Below, one piece after another: positions 8,812 through 17,363 of a stretch of DNA of 64,000 nt. Position 1 is the stretch's first letter; each line of letters begins with the position of its first letter. The DNA comes from an uncultured Opitutaceae bacterium. Its GTDB lineage: Bacteria; Verrucomicrobiota; Verrucomicrobiia; Opitutales; Opitutaceae. Under the pieces are notes generated by a model. The model did not search any database, was not told the origin of the DNA, and saw nothing but the letters and a program-made list of their open reading frames with translations. The stretch lies in assembly GCA_937902925.1 (NCBI GenBank), contig CALFNN010000010.1:124001-188000 (forward strand), in the 5' to 3' direction. The position numbers and the translations under genes are program-made.

Positions 8812-10728
8812 TCAGGGCGCGGCGGCCGTGCGCTGACGCGCCGCGGCCAGATTGCGGCGCGCCTGCATGTAGTCGGGCCGGACGCGCAACGCGGCCTCGA
8901 AGTGCGCGATGGCTTCTGGCATCCGGCCGGCGTTGACCAGCATGGAGCCAAGGTTGTTGTGGGCCTCGACGAAATCGGGGTCGAGGCCCAGTGCGGTTTC
9001 AAACTGTGCCATCGCCTCAGCGGAATGGCCGGCCTGGGCGAAGGCGTTGCCGAGATTGTAGTGAGCCGTCGCGAAGCCGGGGTCGAGTTGCACGGCGGCC
9101 TGGTCGTGGGCGATGGCGTCCGCGACGCGCCCGGCGGCGAGCAGGGCGACGCCGAGATTGTTGTGCGTCATCGCCTGGTGCGGCTGCAACTCGAGCGCGC
9201 GCTCGAAACTCGCGATCGCAGCCGGCAGCGCGCCGGTCTGGAACTGTGCCTGGCCGAGATTGTAGTGCGCGTCGGCGAAGTCGGGCTTCAGGCGCAGCGC
9301 GGCTGCGAGCGGTGCGAGGGCGTCCGCCGGCCGGCCGGACTGGATCAGCGCGGCGCCGAGATTGTTGTCGGCCTCGGGATAGGCGGACTTGAGGCGGAGT
9401 GCGGATTCAAACTGGACAATCGCCTCGGGAACGCGGTGGTCGCGAAGCAGCGCCCCGCCGAGATTGTTGTGGGCGCGCGCGTTTTCCGGACGCTTCGCAA
9501 TCGTGTCCGTCCAGAGCGCCACGTCGGTGCGATAGTCGAAGTTGCGCTGCCAGGTGGCCACGCCCAGCGCGACGGCGACCACCGGCCACGCGAGAAGTGT
9601 GCGTCGGCCGAAAATCCGATAGAGTCCAATCACGAGCAGCGCGATCATGGCGACGAGCGGTAGATACATCCGGTTTTCCGCGGTTGGTTGCTGGATGATC
9701 GGCACCACGCTGGACGACGGCGAGAGGATCACGAAGAACCACGCGCCCAAGAATCCGAGCATTGGCCGCCGCCGGAGCGCGAGTGCGGCGGTGGCGAGGA
9801 GCAGCCCGAGCGCAACCGCCCACGGTGCGGCGGCGGCGATGCCACCCACGAAGTCCCAGCCATAGTCGAACACGAGCGGATGCGGCCAGAGCGCGAGCCG
9901 CAGGTAGATCAACACGGCGCGGCATTCGGTCAGCGCGTAGTCAAACGAGGAAACGCCGAGTGCGTAGCCGACGCCGCGATCCGCAAGGCGTGCGTCCAGC
10001 ATGCACGTGGTCAAGACCAGCCACGTGGCGGCGAGAGCCAGATGCAGCCGCCCACGTTGCCGCCACGCGGCGCGGATCGACCCCGCGACGAACGTGCGGT
10101 CGAATAGCAACGTCATGACTGGCGCCGTCACCATCACTTCCTTGCTCGCCATGCCCAGCGCGCAAGCGGTCACGGTGGCGACGGGCCACCAGCGCGAAGC
10201 CGATTGGGTGCTGCGAATGAATCCATAGAGCGTCGCGAGGTAACATAATCCCATCAGGGCCTCGACGCGCTGCGAGAGGTAGTCGACCACGTTCGTCGCC
10301 ACCGGATCAAGCGCCCACAACCCCGCCGCCGACAGTGCCAGCAGCGACGCATCGCGACCGAAACGTTCGCGCAGCGCGGGCAGCAACAACGTGCGCCGGA
10401 TCACGCCGAACAGCGCCAGCACGGCCAGCGTGTGAATGAGCAGGTTGCCGACGTGATAGCCGCGCACGTCGAGGCCGCCGGCGGCGTAGTTGCACGCGAA
10501 GCTGAGATTCGCCAGCGGCCGCCCGCGGACACCAGCCGCGATCGGCGGGCTCAACAGGGAGCCGGGCGGCCAGAGCTGGCGGATGGACGTGTTCTCGAGG
10601 ATGGCGGACTGGTCATCGAAGACGAACGCGCCGGAAAAACTATTGAGATAGGCCGCGAGGGTCGCCCCGACGAGCACGGCGAGCGCAAGCGCGGTCCGGG
10701 CGGGGTTGCTTGATGGGGGAGCGACCAT
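8812..10728 (-). CDS. TMTC-like membrane glycosyltransferase with TPR repeats
   Basis: 638 residues from the ATG at 10728. The first 400 or so are strongly hydrophobic with about nine to ten predicted membrane helices, beginning ARTALALAVLVGATLAAYL. The segment AFVFDDQSAILEN carries the Asp-Asp pair seen in TMTC-type and related GT-C mannosyltransferases. Residues about 415-638 are six to seven tetratricopeptide repeats (ARAHNNLGGALL, ADNNLGAALI, AHYNLGQAQF, THNNLGVALL, AHYNLGNAFA, AHNNLGSMLV). A role in protein O-glycosylation in the envelope is possible. It starts 42 bp after the sialidase-like gene's stop, so it may be the last gene of that operon, and converges with the LacI gene. Its link to sugar degradation is unclear. 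Confidence 0.75.
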   Translation of the reverse strand: MVAPPSSNPARTALALAVLVGATLAAYLNSFSGAFVFDDQSAILENTSIRQLWPPGSLLSPPIAAGVRGRPLANLSFACNYAAGGLDVRGYHVGNLLIHTLAVLALFGVIRRTLLLPALRERFGRDASLLALSAAGLWALDPVATNVVDYLSQRVEALMGLCYLATLYGFIRSTQSASRWWPVATVTACALGMASKEVMVTAPVMTLLFDRTFVAGSIRAAWRQRGRLHLALAATWLVLTTCMLDARLADRGVGYALGVSSFDYALTECRAVLIYLRLALWPHPLVFDYGWDFVGGIAAAAPWAVALGLLLATAALALRRRPMLGFLGAWFFVILSPSSSVVPIIQQPTAENRMYLPLVAMIALLVIGLYRIFGRRTLLAWPVVAVALGVATWQRNFDYRTDVALWTDTIAKRPENARAHNNLGGALLRDHRVPEAIVQFESALRLKSAYPEADNNLGAALIQSGRPADALAPLAAALRLKPDFADAHYNLGQAQFQTGALPAAIASFERALELQPHQAMTHNNLGVALLAAGRVADAIAHDQAAVQLDPGFATAHYNLGNAFAQAGHSAEAMAQFETALGLDPDFVEAHNNLGSMLVNAGRMPEAIAHFEAALRVRPDYMQARRNLAAARQRTAAAP

Positions 10729-10770
10729 GCTACCGGCGTTCCATGGTCTGGAGCCGAGGGCGGAGCGATC

Positions 10771-12633
10771 CTATTTCTCGGGTGTGATTAGCACGTCGTC
10801 GACGAGGAAGACCGCGGCCGGTGCCTTCACGTCCGCGCCCGGCGCCTCCTTGCCCGCAAAGCCGGTGCGGCGATAGGCGCCGGTGCGGAACGAGAGCCGC
10901 TCGACACTCGTGACGGGTTCCGTGAAGACGGCGGCGCGGGCGAGCGGCGACTTGCCGTCGACCCGCACGTCGACGCGGTCGGCGGTGAGCGCGCGGGGGA
11001 TTTCGAGATTGAAGGTCGTCCAGTGCCCGGGCGTATAGGCGCCGGCGTCGTTCCATACGCCTTCATGGCAGGCCCAGAGGTGGCCGTCCTCCTCGAATGC
11101 GAGGCGCACGGGGCGCGTGCCATGGCCGTCGAGAATCTCGATGTCGAGCCGGGCGTCGGGCTGCTCCGCGAGGACCTTGAAGCTGATCCGCACGCCGTGC
11201 GTCTCGGGGAAAATGCGGATGGCGCGCGCGTAGTCGGAGGGATCCTCGTCGCGCAGCTCGAGCGCGCGGCCGGCTTTCGCGGCGGCCTCGGCGGGGAGGC
11301 CGGCGTCTTTGACGTCGACGACGCGGACGGGAGCCCAGGCGGGACTGTAGATATTCCAGCCTTCCGGCAGGCTGCCGGCGGGGGTCGATTCGAAATTGTC
11401 GTCGACCGGCGCATCGACACGACCGCGAATCGGCACGGGCACGCGGCTGACCCAGATGTCCTCCTTGTTGACACTGTAGGCGATCCAGGTGGCGCGGGCG
11501 GAGTCGGGCGGCGTGCCGTTGCCCTCGACGATGCCGCGGGTGTATTGGGGGCCGATGTTCTTGAACTTGCCGGGAAAACGCTGGTCGGGCAGTTCGCCGT
11601 GCACGGTGAGCAAACCGGAGAAGTTCGCGCAATCGTCGCTCGTCATCACGGCGAGCGGGTAGCGCAGGCGGTCGGTGGGATTGAGGAAGAGCGCGTAGCG
11701 GCCGTCGCCGGTGTGCGTCAGCCAGTATTTCGAGGCGTTGTTCGGCATGTTCGCGGCCTGCAGCTGGCGCGACCACGTGCGGCCGTTGTCGGTCGTGACG
11801 GCGGTGAGCGCATTTTTCCAGATGCCGAGCACGGAGCCGTCGGGGCGGTGCACGAAGGAGAACGCCCGGCCGTGGATCGAGAAGAAGCCGTCCTCGGTCA
11901 ACTGGTCCTCCTCCCACCACTGGGTGGTCATGAGTTTGTTGGCGAGGAGCGCGTCGCAGGCGGCGACGAAACCGGCGTCGGGGGAAGTTTTGTAGAGGGG
12001 ATAAGTCTGATTGGGACCACGATCCGCCCACGGGCTGTGCAGGCCATAACGGATGAAATAGATCGGACCGAAGCCGCCATCCTCGTGAATCTCGCGCACG
12101 ACGCGACCGACGCCCGTGCCGTCGTTCGGCGAGGGCTCCTTGCCGTGGAAGCCGAGCACGAGCAGCCGGCCGTCGGGCGCGACGTAAAACGCCATCCGCT
12201 GGTGCATGTCCGACATGCTGCCGTCGGGCAGCTTGATGGCGGGAAAGACCGTGCGCGGCGCCGCCCAATGCACGCCGTCGGGCGAGGTGGTGAGCGAATC
12301 GGAGCACGGCGCCTGGCTCTCGTCGCGCGGGCCGCTGAGGTATTCGAGGTAGAATTTGCCGCGCCACCACGCGAGCATCGGCTGGTGGAGGTAGGTGTCG
12401 GTGAGATGGTCGAGGTGGGTCGGTGCGGTGCGATTGGCCCGGTAGACCTGGATGTTCTGCACGCCGACCGCGAGGCGGAGGCCGCCGTCGGCGCTGGTGT
12501 CGGGGCGGACCGAGTCGGTGTAGGTGACGACGGGTTTTTCCGCGGCGCGGACCGCAGGCGCGACCGGAAACAGGGCAGCGAGGCCGGCGAACGTGAGGCG
12601 GGAGAGGGAACGTAAAATTGCTTTCGGCGGCAT
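10771..12633 (-). CDS. secreted sialidase-like beta-propeller protein with C-terminal laminin-G-like domain
   Basis: 620 residues starting MPPKAILRSLSRLTFAGLAALFPVAPAVRA, a signal peptide. Residues about 50-400 form a BNR/sialidase-like propeller with two clear Asp-box-like motifs (SPDGVHW, TTDNGRTW). Residues about 410-620 look like a beta-sandwich of the concanavalin/LamG type (DDNFESTPAGSLPEGWNIYSP, WTTFNLEIPRAL, VFLVDDVLI). No gene in the operon other than this one appears to encode an exported hydrolase. Because sialidase folds often act on ulosonic acids, an enzyme that frees DHA or KDO from pectin is an attractive but unproven role. A lyase or phosphorylase on a similar propeller is also possible. 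The gene lies 12 bp after the symporter gene. Confidence 0.75.
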   Translation of the reverse strand: MPPKAILRSLSRLTFAGLAALFPVAPAVRAAEKPVVTYTDSVRPDTSADGGLRLAVGVQNIQVYRANRTAPTHLDHLTDTYLHQPMLAWWRGKFYLEYLSGPRDESQAPCSDSLTTSPDGVHWAAPRTVFPAIKLPDGSMSDMHQRMAFYVAPDGRLLVLGFHGKEPSPNDGTGVGRVVREIHEDGGFGPIYFIRYGLHSPWADRGPNQTYPLYKTSPDAGFVAACDALLANKLMTTQWWEEDQLTEDGFFSIHGRAFSFVHRPDGSVLGIWKNALTAVTTDNGRTWSRQLQAANMPNNASKYWLTHTGDGRYALFLNPTDRLRYPLAVMTSDDCANFSGLLTVHGELPDQRFPGKFKNIGPQYTRGIVEGNGTPPDSARATWIAYSVNKEDIWVSRVPVPIRGRVDAPVDDNFESTPAGSLPEGWNIYSPAWAPVRVVDVKDAGLPAEAAAKAGRALELRDEDPSDYARAIRIFPETHGVRISFKVLAEQPDARLDIEILDGHGTRPVRLAFEEDGHLWACHEGVWNDAGAYTPGHWTTFNLEIPRALTADRVDVRVDGKSPLARAAVFTEPVTSVERLSFRTGAYRRTGFAGKEAPGADVKAPAAVFLVDDVLITPEK

Positions 12634-12645
12634 GGGAAATGGGAA

Positions 12646-14181
12646 TTACGCGCGGCTTCGTTTGAGCCAGCCCCACAGCGTCATGTCACGGCAGATGGGA
12701 GCGGGCGCAGGAAAGAGGTAGCTGGCCAGATAGCCCACCACGAGCAGCACGACATGGGCGAACACGCCGATCATGATCGGGGCGAGGGTGAAATTGCCGG
12801 CCCCGAGGTCGAGCACCGGGGCCTTGCCGCTGGTCAGCGTTCCCCACGTCGTGAACAGCAGGCACGCGATGATGCCGGCGGCGGCGCCCTGCCGATTTGC
12901 CCGCGGCGAGAGAAAGGCCAGGAGAAAGAGGCCGGCGAGGCCGCCGGCGACGATCGAGGACGTCGTAAACCAGAACGACAGCACGCGTTCGGATTTCCAC
13001 GCGATGATGACAGCGACCCCGACGGCGAGCGTGCCACAGACCCCGACGATGAGCTTGCCGACGGCGAGGCGGCGGGCGTCGGTGGCGTTAGGACGCAGCC
13101 GGCGGTAATAATCCTCGACGCCCACGACCGAGAGGCAGTTGAGGTCGGACGAGAGCATCGACATCGCGGCGGAAAACAACGATGCCATGAACAACCCGGC
13201 GAGACCCGCGGGGATCTTGGTGGTCAGGAAATACGGGAAGATTTGATCGGGCTTGGTGATCGAGGCCGGCAGCATCTCGTGCGAAAGCTGGTAGTAAGCC
13301 CAGACGAGTGTGCCGATGAGCATGAAGAGGGTCCACGCCGGGATGCAGAGCAAGGCGCCAAGCGCGACACCCTTGAGCGCGTCGCGGTCCGTCTTGGCGA
13401 CGAGGTAGCGCTGCACGAGGGTCTGGTCGGCGGTGTATTGCTGCAGGTAGCGGAAGAAGCCGTAGAGCGACATGACCCAGATGCTGCTCTTGTCGGCGAG
13501 ATTGAAGGCGGGGTTGCCGAGGCTGAATTTGTGATTGTGCGCCGCGAGCGAGAAGGCGGCGCCGATGCCGCCGGGCATTTGGGTGCACAGCCAGCCGAGA
13601 CACACGACCACGCCGATGACCTTGACGAAACCCTGGATGACATCCGTCCAAATCACCGCCTCGAGCCCGCCGATGACGGTGTAGTAGATCGTGATGGCGC
13701 CCGTGCCGACCATGACGAAATAGATGTTCCAGCCCGTCATGCTCGAAACGGTCAGCGCCGTCGTGTAGAAAACGAACCCCATCTTCGAGAAATGGCCGAG
13801 CGTGAAGGCGAGCCCGCTGTAGGCGCGCACGCCGTAGCCGAAGCGCTTTTCAAAGTATTCATAGGCGCTCATGCCGACCGCGTGGCGGAAAAACGGAATG
13901 ATCACGGTGCCGACGAGGATCAGCGCGCCCACGACCATGAAGCCGGGCACGAGCTCGCTCCAGTTCCCGGCATACGCCGAACCGGGATAGGCGATGAAGG
14001 TGATGCTGGTGATGAGCGCGGCGTAGATCGAGATGCCCATCGCCCAATGCGGCACCGAGCGCTTCGCCACGAAGTAGGCCTCGGTCGTCGTCTGGCGTCG
14101 CGCGAACCAGCGGCCGACCGCCAGCATGGCGACCATGTAAACTGCGATGACGAAGAAATCGAGCCAGCGAAGGGTGGTCAT
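12646..14181 (-). CDS. sodium:solute symporter (SSS family)
   Basis: 511 residues from the ATG at 14181 (MTTLRWLDFFVIAVYMVAMLAVGRWFA). An upstream in-frame ATG adds a non-hydrophobic, proline-rich extension overlapping the upstream gene and is not used. About 13 membrane helices are visible. Family features include FVAKRSVPHWAMGISIYAALITSITFIAYPG in the first helices and the TADQTLVQRYLVAKTD segment in the middle. SSS proteins import sugars, sialic acid and other carboxylates with sodium. Its position between cytoplasmic acid-sugar enzymes and a secreted sialidase-like protein suggests uptake of the released acidic monosaccharide. It follows the PdxA2 gene by 40 bp. Confidence 0.93.
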   Translation of the reverse strand: MTTLRWLDFFVIAVYMVAMLAVGRWFARRQTTTEAYFVAKRSVPHWAMGISIYAALITSITFIAYPGSAYAGNWSELVPGFMVVGALILVGTVIIPFFRHAVGMSAYEYFEKRFGYGVRAYSGLAFTLGHFSKMGFVFYTTALTVSSMTGWNIYFVMVGTGAITIYYTVIGGLEAVIWTDVIQGFVKVIGVVVCLGWLCTQMPGGIGAAFSLAAHNHKFSLGNPAFNLADKSSIWVMSLYGFFRYLQQYTADQTLVQRYLVAKTDRDALKGVALGALLCIPAWTLFMLIGTLVWAYYQLSHEMLPASITKPDQIFPYFLTTKIPAGLAGLFMASLFSAAMSMLSSDLNCLSVVGVEDYYRRLRPNATDARRLAVGKLIVGVCGTLAVGVAVIIAWKSERVLSFWFTTSSIVAGGLAGLFLLAFLSPRANRQGAAAGIIACLLFTTWGTLTSGKAPVLDLGAGNFTLAPIMIGVFAHVVLLVVGYLASYLFPAPAPICRDMTLWGWLKRSRA

Positions 14182-14221
14182 GGGGAAGGGGTTTGAGGCG
14201 GGCGGGAAAGCGCGAGCGAGT

Positions 14222-15238
14222 TCAGGGTGGAGGCGGCGGGGCGGCGCGTGCCATGATGGCGGCGAGCTTGATCGCCTCATTCAGGCTGCGCGGATCGGAT
14301 TTGCCGGTGCTCGCCATGTCGAAATTGGTGCCGTGCTCGACGGAGGTCCGCACGATGGGCAGGCCGAGGGTGACGTTCACGCCGCGCCAGATGCCGAGCA
14401 TCTTGACGGCGACGTGGCCCTGGTCGTGAAACATCGCGACGACGGCATCGAATTCGCCGTTCAACGCGCGGAAAAAAACCGTGTCGCCGGGATAGGGTCC
14501 GGACGCGGCGAGGCCCAGGCGCTGGGCCTCGGCGATGGCGGGCTCGATGAACCTGGCCTCCTCGTCGCCGAAGAGTCCGTGCTCGCCCGCATGCGGATTC
14601 AGGCCGGCGACGGCGAGGCGCGGTCGCTCGATCCCGAGCCGGCGGACGGCGTCGTGCGTGAGCTCGAGAACTTTCAAGATGCGCTCGGGTTTGACGCGCT
14701 CGATGGCGACGCGCAGCGGCACATGCGTGGACACGTGGCTGACGCGCAGGCCCTCGGCGGCGAGCATCATCGTGGCGCCCGGGGAATTGCAGAGGTGGGC
14801 GAGGAGCCCGGTGTGACCGTCGTAGTGGTAACCGGCCTGGTTGAGCGACTCCTTGTTTATCGCCGAGGTGACGATCGCCCCGACGCGACCGGCGAGCGCC
14901 AGCTCGGTGGCGGCCTTGATGTATTCGTAGGCCGCCTTGCCGGCCATCGGGTCGACCCGGCCGGCCTGGAGTTTCGCGAGATCGAGGTTCGCGAGGTCGA
15001 GCACGTCGATTTCGCCGGGGCCCGCGCCGGCTTCGGCCACGTCGCGGATGGGGCGGATCGAGAGTTTCACCCCGGTGTAGCCCAGCGCACGGGTCATCAT
15101 GGCCGCATCGCCGACGACCACCGGACGGCAGAGCGCGCGGATTTCGGGCAAGGCGAGGGATTTCGTGATGATTTCCGGCCCGGTGCCGGCCGCATCGCCC
15201 ATGGTGATCGCGAGCAACGGAGGAGAAAGGGCGGTCAT
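14222..15238 (-). CDS. pdxA2: PdxA2-type four-carbon acid-sugar 4-phosphate dehydrogenase
   Basis: 338 residues from the ATG at 15238, whose first bases overlap the stop of the upstream kinase gene (ATGA). It has the PdxA signatures TMGDAAGTGPEII near residue 12, GHTGLLAHL, NPHAGEHGLFG and FHDQGHVAVK; the three His residues in the last three motifs match the metal ligands of PdxA. In families studied so far, PdxA2 proteins beside DUF1537 kinases oxidise and decarboxylate D-threonate or D-erythronate 4-phosphate to dihydroxyacetone phosphate, rather than acting in pyridoxal phosphate synthesis. The kinase directly upstream makes that the likely role here. Cytoplasmic, NAD(P)-dependent by family. 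Confidence 0.88.
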   Translation of the reverse strand: MTALSPPLLAITMGDAAGTGPEIITKSLALPEIRALCRPVVVGDAAMMTRALGYTGVKLSIRPIRDVAEAGAGPGEIDVLDLANLDLAKLQAGRVDPMAGKAAYEYIKAATELALAGRVGAIVTSAINKESLNQAGYHYDGHTGLLAHLCNSPGATMMLAAEGLRVSHVSTHVPLRVAIERVKPERILKVLELTHDAVRRLGIERPRLAVAGLNPHAGEHGLFGDEEARFIEPAIAEAQRLGLAASGPYPGDTVFFRALNGEFDAVVAMFHDQGHVAVKMLGIWRGVNVTLGLPIVRTSVEHGTNFDMASTGKSDPRSLNEAIKLAAIMARAAPPPPP

Positions 15239-16452
15239 GGGAGATTGGACTGCGCGGAGGTCGAGGGAGTGGGGCGGGATTGGAGAACGTGCTGCCACAA
15301 AGCCGAGGGCCAGGCATAACTGCCGGGCTTCATGGTCACCACCAGCGGGATCCGGCCCGCGGGGCGGAGAGATGCAACGCCCGTGGCCCACTCGTGGGCA
15401 AGCCGTAGTTCGTGCCAGCCGAGCGCGCGGGTGATGGTTGCCGCGGTCGCGCCTCCCTCGACGACCAGGTGCTGGAACGCACGCCGGTCGACCAACCCGC
15501 GAACGCCGTCGGCAAACGCCGTGCGAATCGCGGTTGCGAGGCGCGGGTCGGACGAGTGCGGTCCATCGAACACGGCGACGGCGTTTCCGGCCGCGGAGAG
15601 TTGAGTTTGCAGCGCCGTGATCCACTGCCGGACAACGGGTGACGCCGCCGAAGAATCGGACACGGCCTCCGCCGGCATCGGCACGATCGGCACGCCGTCC
15701 CGCCGACTGGCGTCGCGCAGGACTTTTCCAGCGGAGCTGGCGGTGCCGGAAATGATCAACGTCGGGGCGCCGGGCGAAAACGCCGCCGGCCGGGCCACCG
15801 GTGCGAAGCCGTGCGCGGCGAGCAGGGCGGCGAAGAATTCTCCGCCGCCGGCCGGCAGGGTTTCGGCGGCGAGGCCGCGCGCCCAGCCGACGAGGTCGGC
15901 GGAACTCGTCGCGTTGCCGGCGATGATTCCGCCGGTGGGGCGCGGGTCGGTCGCATTGAGGACAGCGACAGGGAGCGTTCCGTTCGGGCCGAGCAGGTCG
16001 CGCACGGAATCGGTCGCTGCCGGGTGGTGCGGATCATGGGCGAAGGTCGTTTCGTGCAGCGGCACGCCTCCAACCGAATAGCGCCCGTCGCGCACGGTCC
16101 GGCCCAGGGCCGGATTCGCGGACACGAGCACGATGCGCCCGCGACCGAGGCCGGACGCGAGCGATTCCAACTCGACCCGCACGGCGCCGCGCAGGACGGA
16201 ATCGGTCTTCTTGTAGACGAGCGCTGGCGGCCGGGCGGCGATGACGCGTGCGAGCGCGGCGAGTTTTTCCGCGGCGACGGCGGGCGGATCGAGCCGCGTG
16301 TCGGTGTCGAAAACCACGAGCCCCGTATCGCCCGGCGGCAGCTCGAAATTCGAGACGACCGCCGCCGCGAGTCCGTGGCGGTGACCGATGGCCGCGATCT
16401 CGGCGGCCCCGGTGAGGTCGTCCGCGACTGCGATGATGGGAACCCGCGCCAT
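15235..16452 (-). CDS. DUF1537 four-carbon acid-sugar kinase
   Basis: 405 residues from the ATG at 16452 (MARVPIIAVADDLTGAAEIAAIG). Longer upstream in-frame sequence is antisense-like and overlaps the aldolase gene. The N-terminal ADDLTGA motif and KKTDSVLRGAVRVEL are typical of the DUF1537 sugar-binding domain. The C-terminal nucleotide-binding half shows LIISGTASSAGKVL, VVEGGATAATI and VVTMKPGSY. The family includes kinases for D-threonate, L-threonate, D-erythronate and 3-oxo-isoapionate. Immediate coupling to PdxA2 (4-bp overlap) favours D-threonate or D-erythronate as substrate, giving the 4-phosphate. It starts 5 bp after the stop of the DapA-family gene. Confidence 0.9.
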   Translation of the reverse strand: MARVPIIAVADDLTGAAEIAAIGHRHGLAAAVVSNFELPPGDTGLVVFDTDTRLDPPAVAAEKLAALARVIAARPPALVYKKTDSVLRGAVRVELESLASGLGRGRIVLVSANPALGRTVRDGRYSVGGVPLHETTFAHDPHHPAATDSVRDLLGPNGTLPVAVLNATDPRPTGGIIAGNATSSADLVGWARGLAAETLPAGGGEFFAALLAAHGFAPVARPAAFSPGAPTLIISGTASSAGKVLRDASRRDGVPIVPMPAEAVSDSSAASPVVRQWITALQTQLSAAGNAVAVFDGPHSSDPRLATAIRTAFADGVRGLVDRRAFQHLVVEGGATAATITRALGWHELRLAHEWATGVASLRPAGRIPLVVTMKPGSYAWPSALWQHVLQSRPTPSTSAQSNLP

Positions 16453-16457
16453 GAAAC

Positions 16458-17363
16458 TCAGAGCAGACCGAAGGCGGCGGCGGCCTGGCGAATGGATTCG
16501 CGCTCCGCGGCACCCAGGGTCACCAACGGCGGGAGCATCGCCGCGGTGCAAAGCCCCTGGGAGGCGATGGCGGCCTTCAAGGCCGCGAGCGACTGCGCGA
16601 GCGAGCGATCCCGCTGGACGATCTCGCCGATCGCGTCGAGCCGGGCCTGGGTCGCCTCGGCCTGCGGCCATTCGCCCGCCCGCACATGCGCATATAAATC
16701 GCGCCAGAGCGCGGGGGCGATGTTGCCAGAACTCGGGACGGCGCCGTTGAAGCCGGCGCGGAAAGCGCGCGTCGCGTTTTTCGCGACCCCCATGAAGATG
16801 GCGAAGTTGGCGCGGCCGCCAAAACGCTCCGCGACGGCCTCGAGCCGGCCGGGGGTTCCCTCCGAGTCTTTCAGGCCAACGACATTGGGCAGCGTGCTGA
16901 GCCGGTCGATGACCTCGAGCGGAAGGGACATGCGCGTCGTCTGCGGCATGTTGTAGATCAAGAGCGCCCCGGGAATATCGCGAGCAATTCGTTCGAGGCA
17001 GGCGTGCATTTCACCGGGGGTGAGGACGTAGTAGGCGGGAAGAAGGGAGACCACGGCGTCGACGCCGAGTTGAATGTAGCGGCGGCCCATCTCGATCGCG
17101 CTGCTGACGCAATCCGAACCGATGCCACCGTAGACGACGACGCGGCCGGCCGCGGTCTTGACGGCGATCTCGACGAGTCGCTCGCGTTGCGCCGCGGGAA
17201 TGGAGGGCGCCTCGCCGGTCGTGCCGAGCACGAAGACCCCGAGGCCATGGTCGGCCAGGCGCGCGACCATGCGCTCGGCGGCAGCCTCGTCCAGATCCCC
17301 GGACGTGGTGAAGGGCGTGCTCATCGGCACGACGATGCCGTGGTGTTTGGCGGAGGAAGTCAT
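16458..17363 (-). CDS. DapA/NanA-family pyruvate-dependent aldolase
   Basis: 301 residues from the ATG at 17363; the start overlaps the stop of the upstream Fe-alcohol dehydrogenase gene (ATGA). The protein has the family motifs GTTGEAPS (residues 47-54), YNMP with catalytic Tyr137, and GLKDSEGT with Schiff-base Lys165. The superfamily includes dihydrodipicolinate synthase, sialic acid lyase and 2-keto-3-deoxy-acid aldolases. Its place in a catabolic operon with an acid-sugar kinase argues against lysine synthesis and for cleavage of a 2-keto-3-deoxy acid into pyruvate and an aldehyde. DHA (3-deoxy-D-lyxo-2-heptulosarate) is proposed as substrate because its second product would feed the rest of the operon. 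Other keto-deoxy acids are possible. Confidence 0.88.
   Translation of the reverse strand: MTSSAKHHGIVVPMSTPFTTSGDLDEAAAERMVARLADHGLGVFVLGTTGEAPSIPAAQRERLVEIAVKTAAGRVVVYGGIGSDCVSSAIEMGRRYIQLGVDAVVSLLPAYYVLTPGEMHACLERIARDIPGALLIYNMPQTTRMSLPLEVIDRLSTLPNVVGLKDSEGTPGRLEAVAERFGGRANFAIFMGVAKNATRAFRAGFNGAVPSSGNIAPALWRDLYAHVRAGEWPQAEATQARLDAIGEIVQRDRSLAQSLAALKAAIASQGLCTAAMLPPLVTLGAAERESIRQAAAAFGLL

Noticed and set aside
14222-15238. PdxA gene as pyridoxal-phosphate biosynthetic enzyme
   Set aside because: It is fused in translation to a DUF1537 kinase gene, the known context of acid-sugar PdxA2 enzymes, and no other vitamin B6 gene is near.
16458-17363. DapA-family gene as lysine biosynthetic dihydrodipicolinate synthase
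   Set aside because: Gene order with Fe-ADH, DUF1537 kinase, PdxA2 and a symporter points to catabolism of a keto-deoxy acid.
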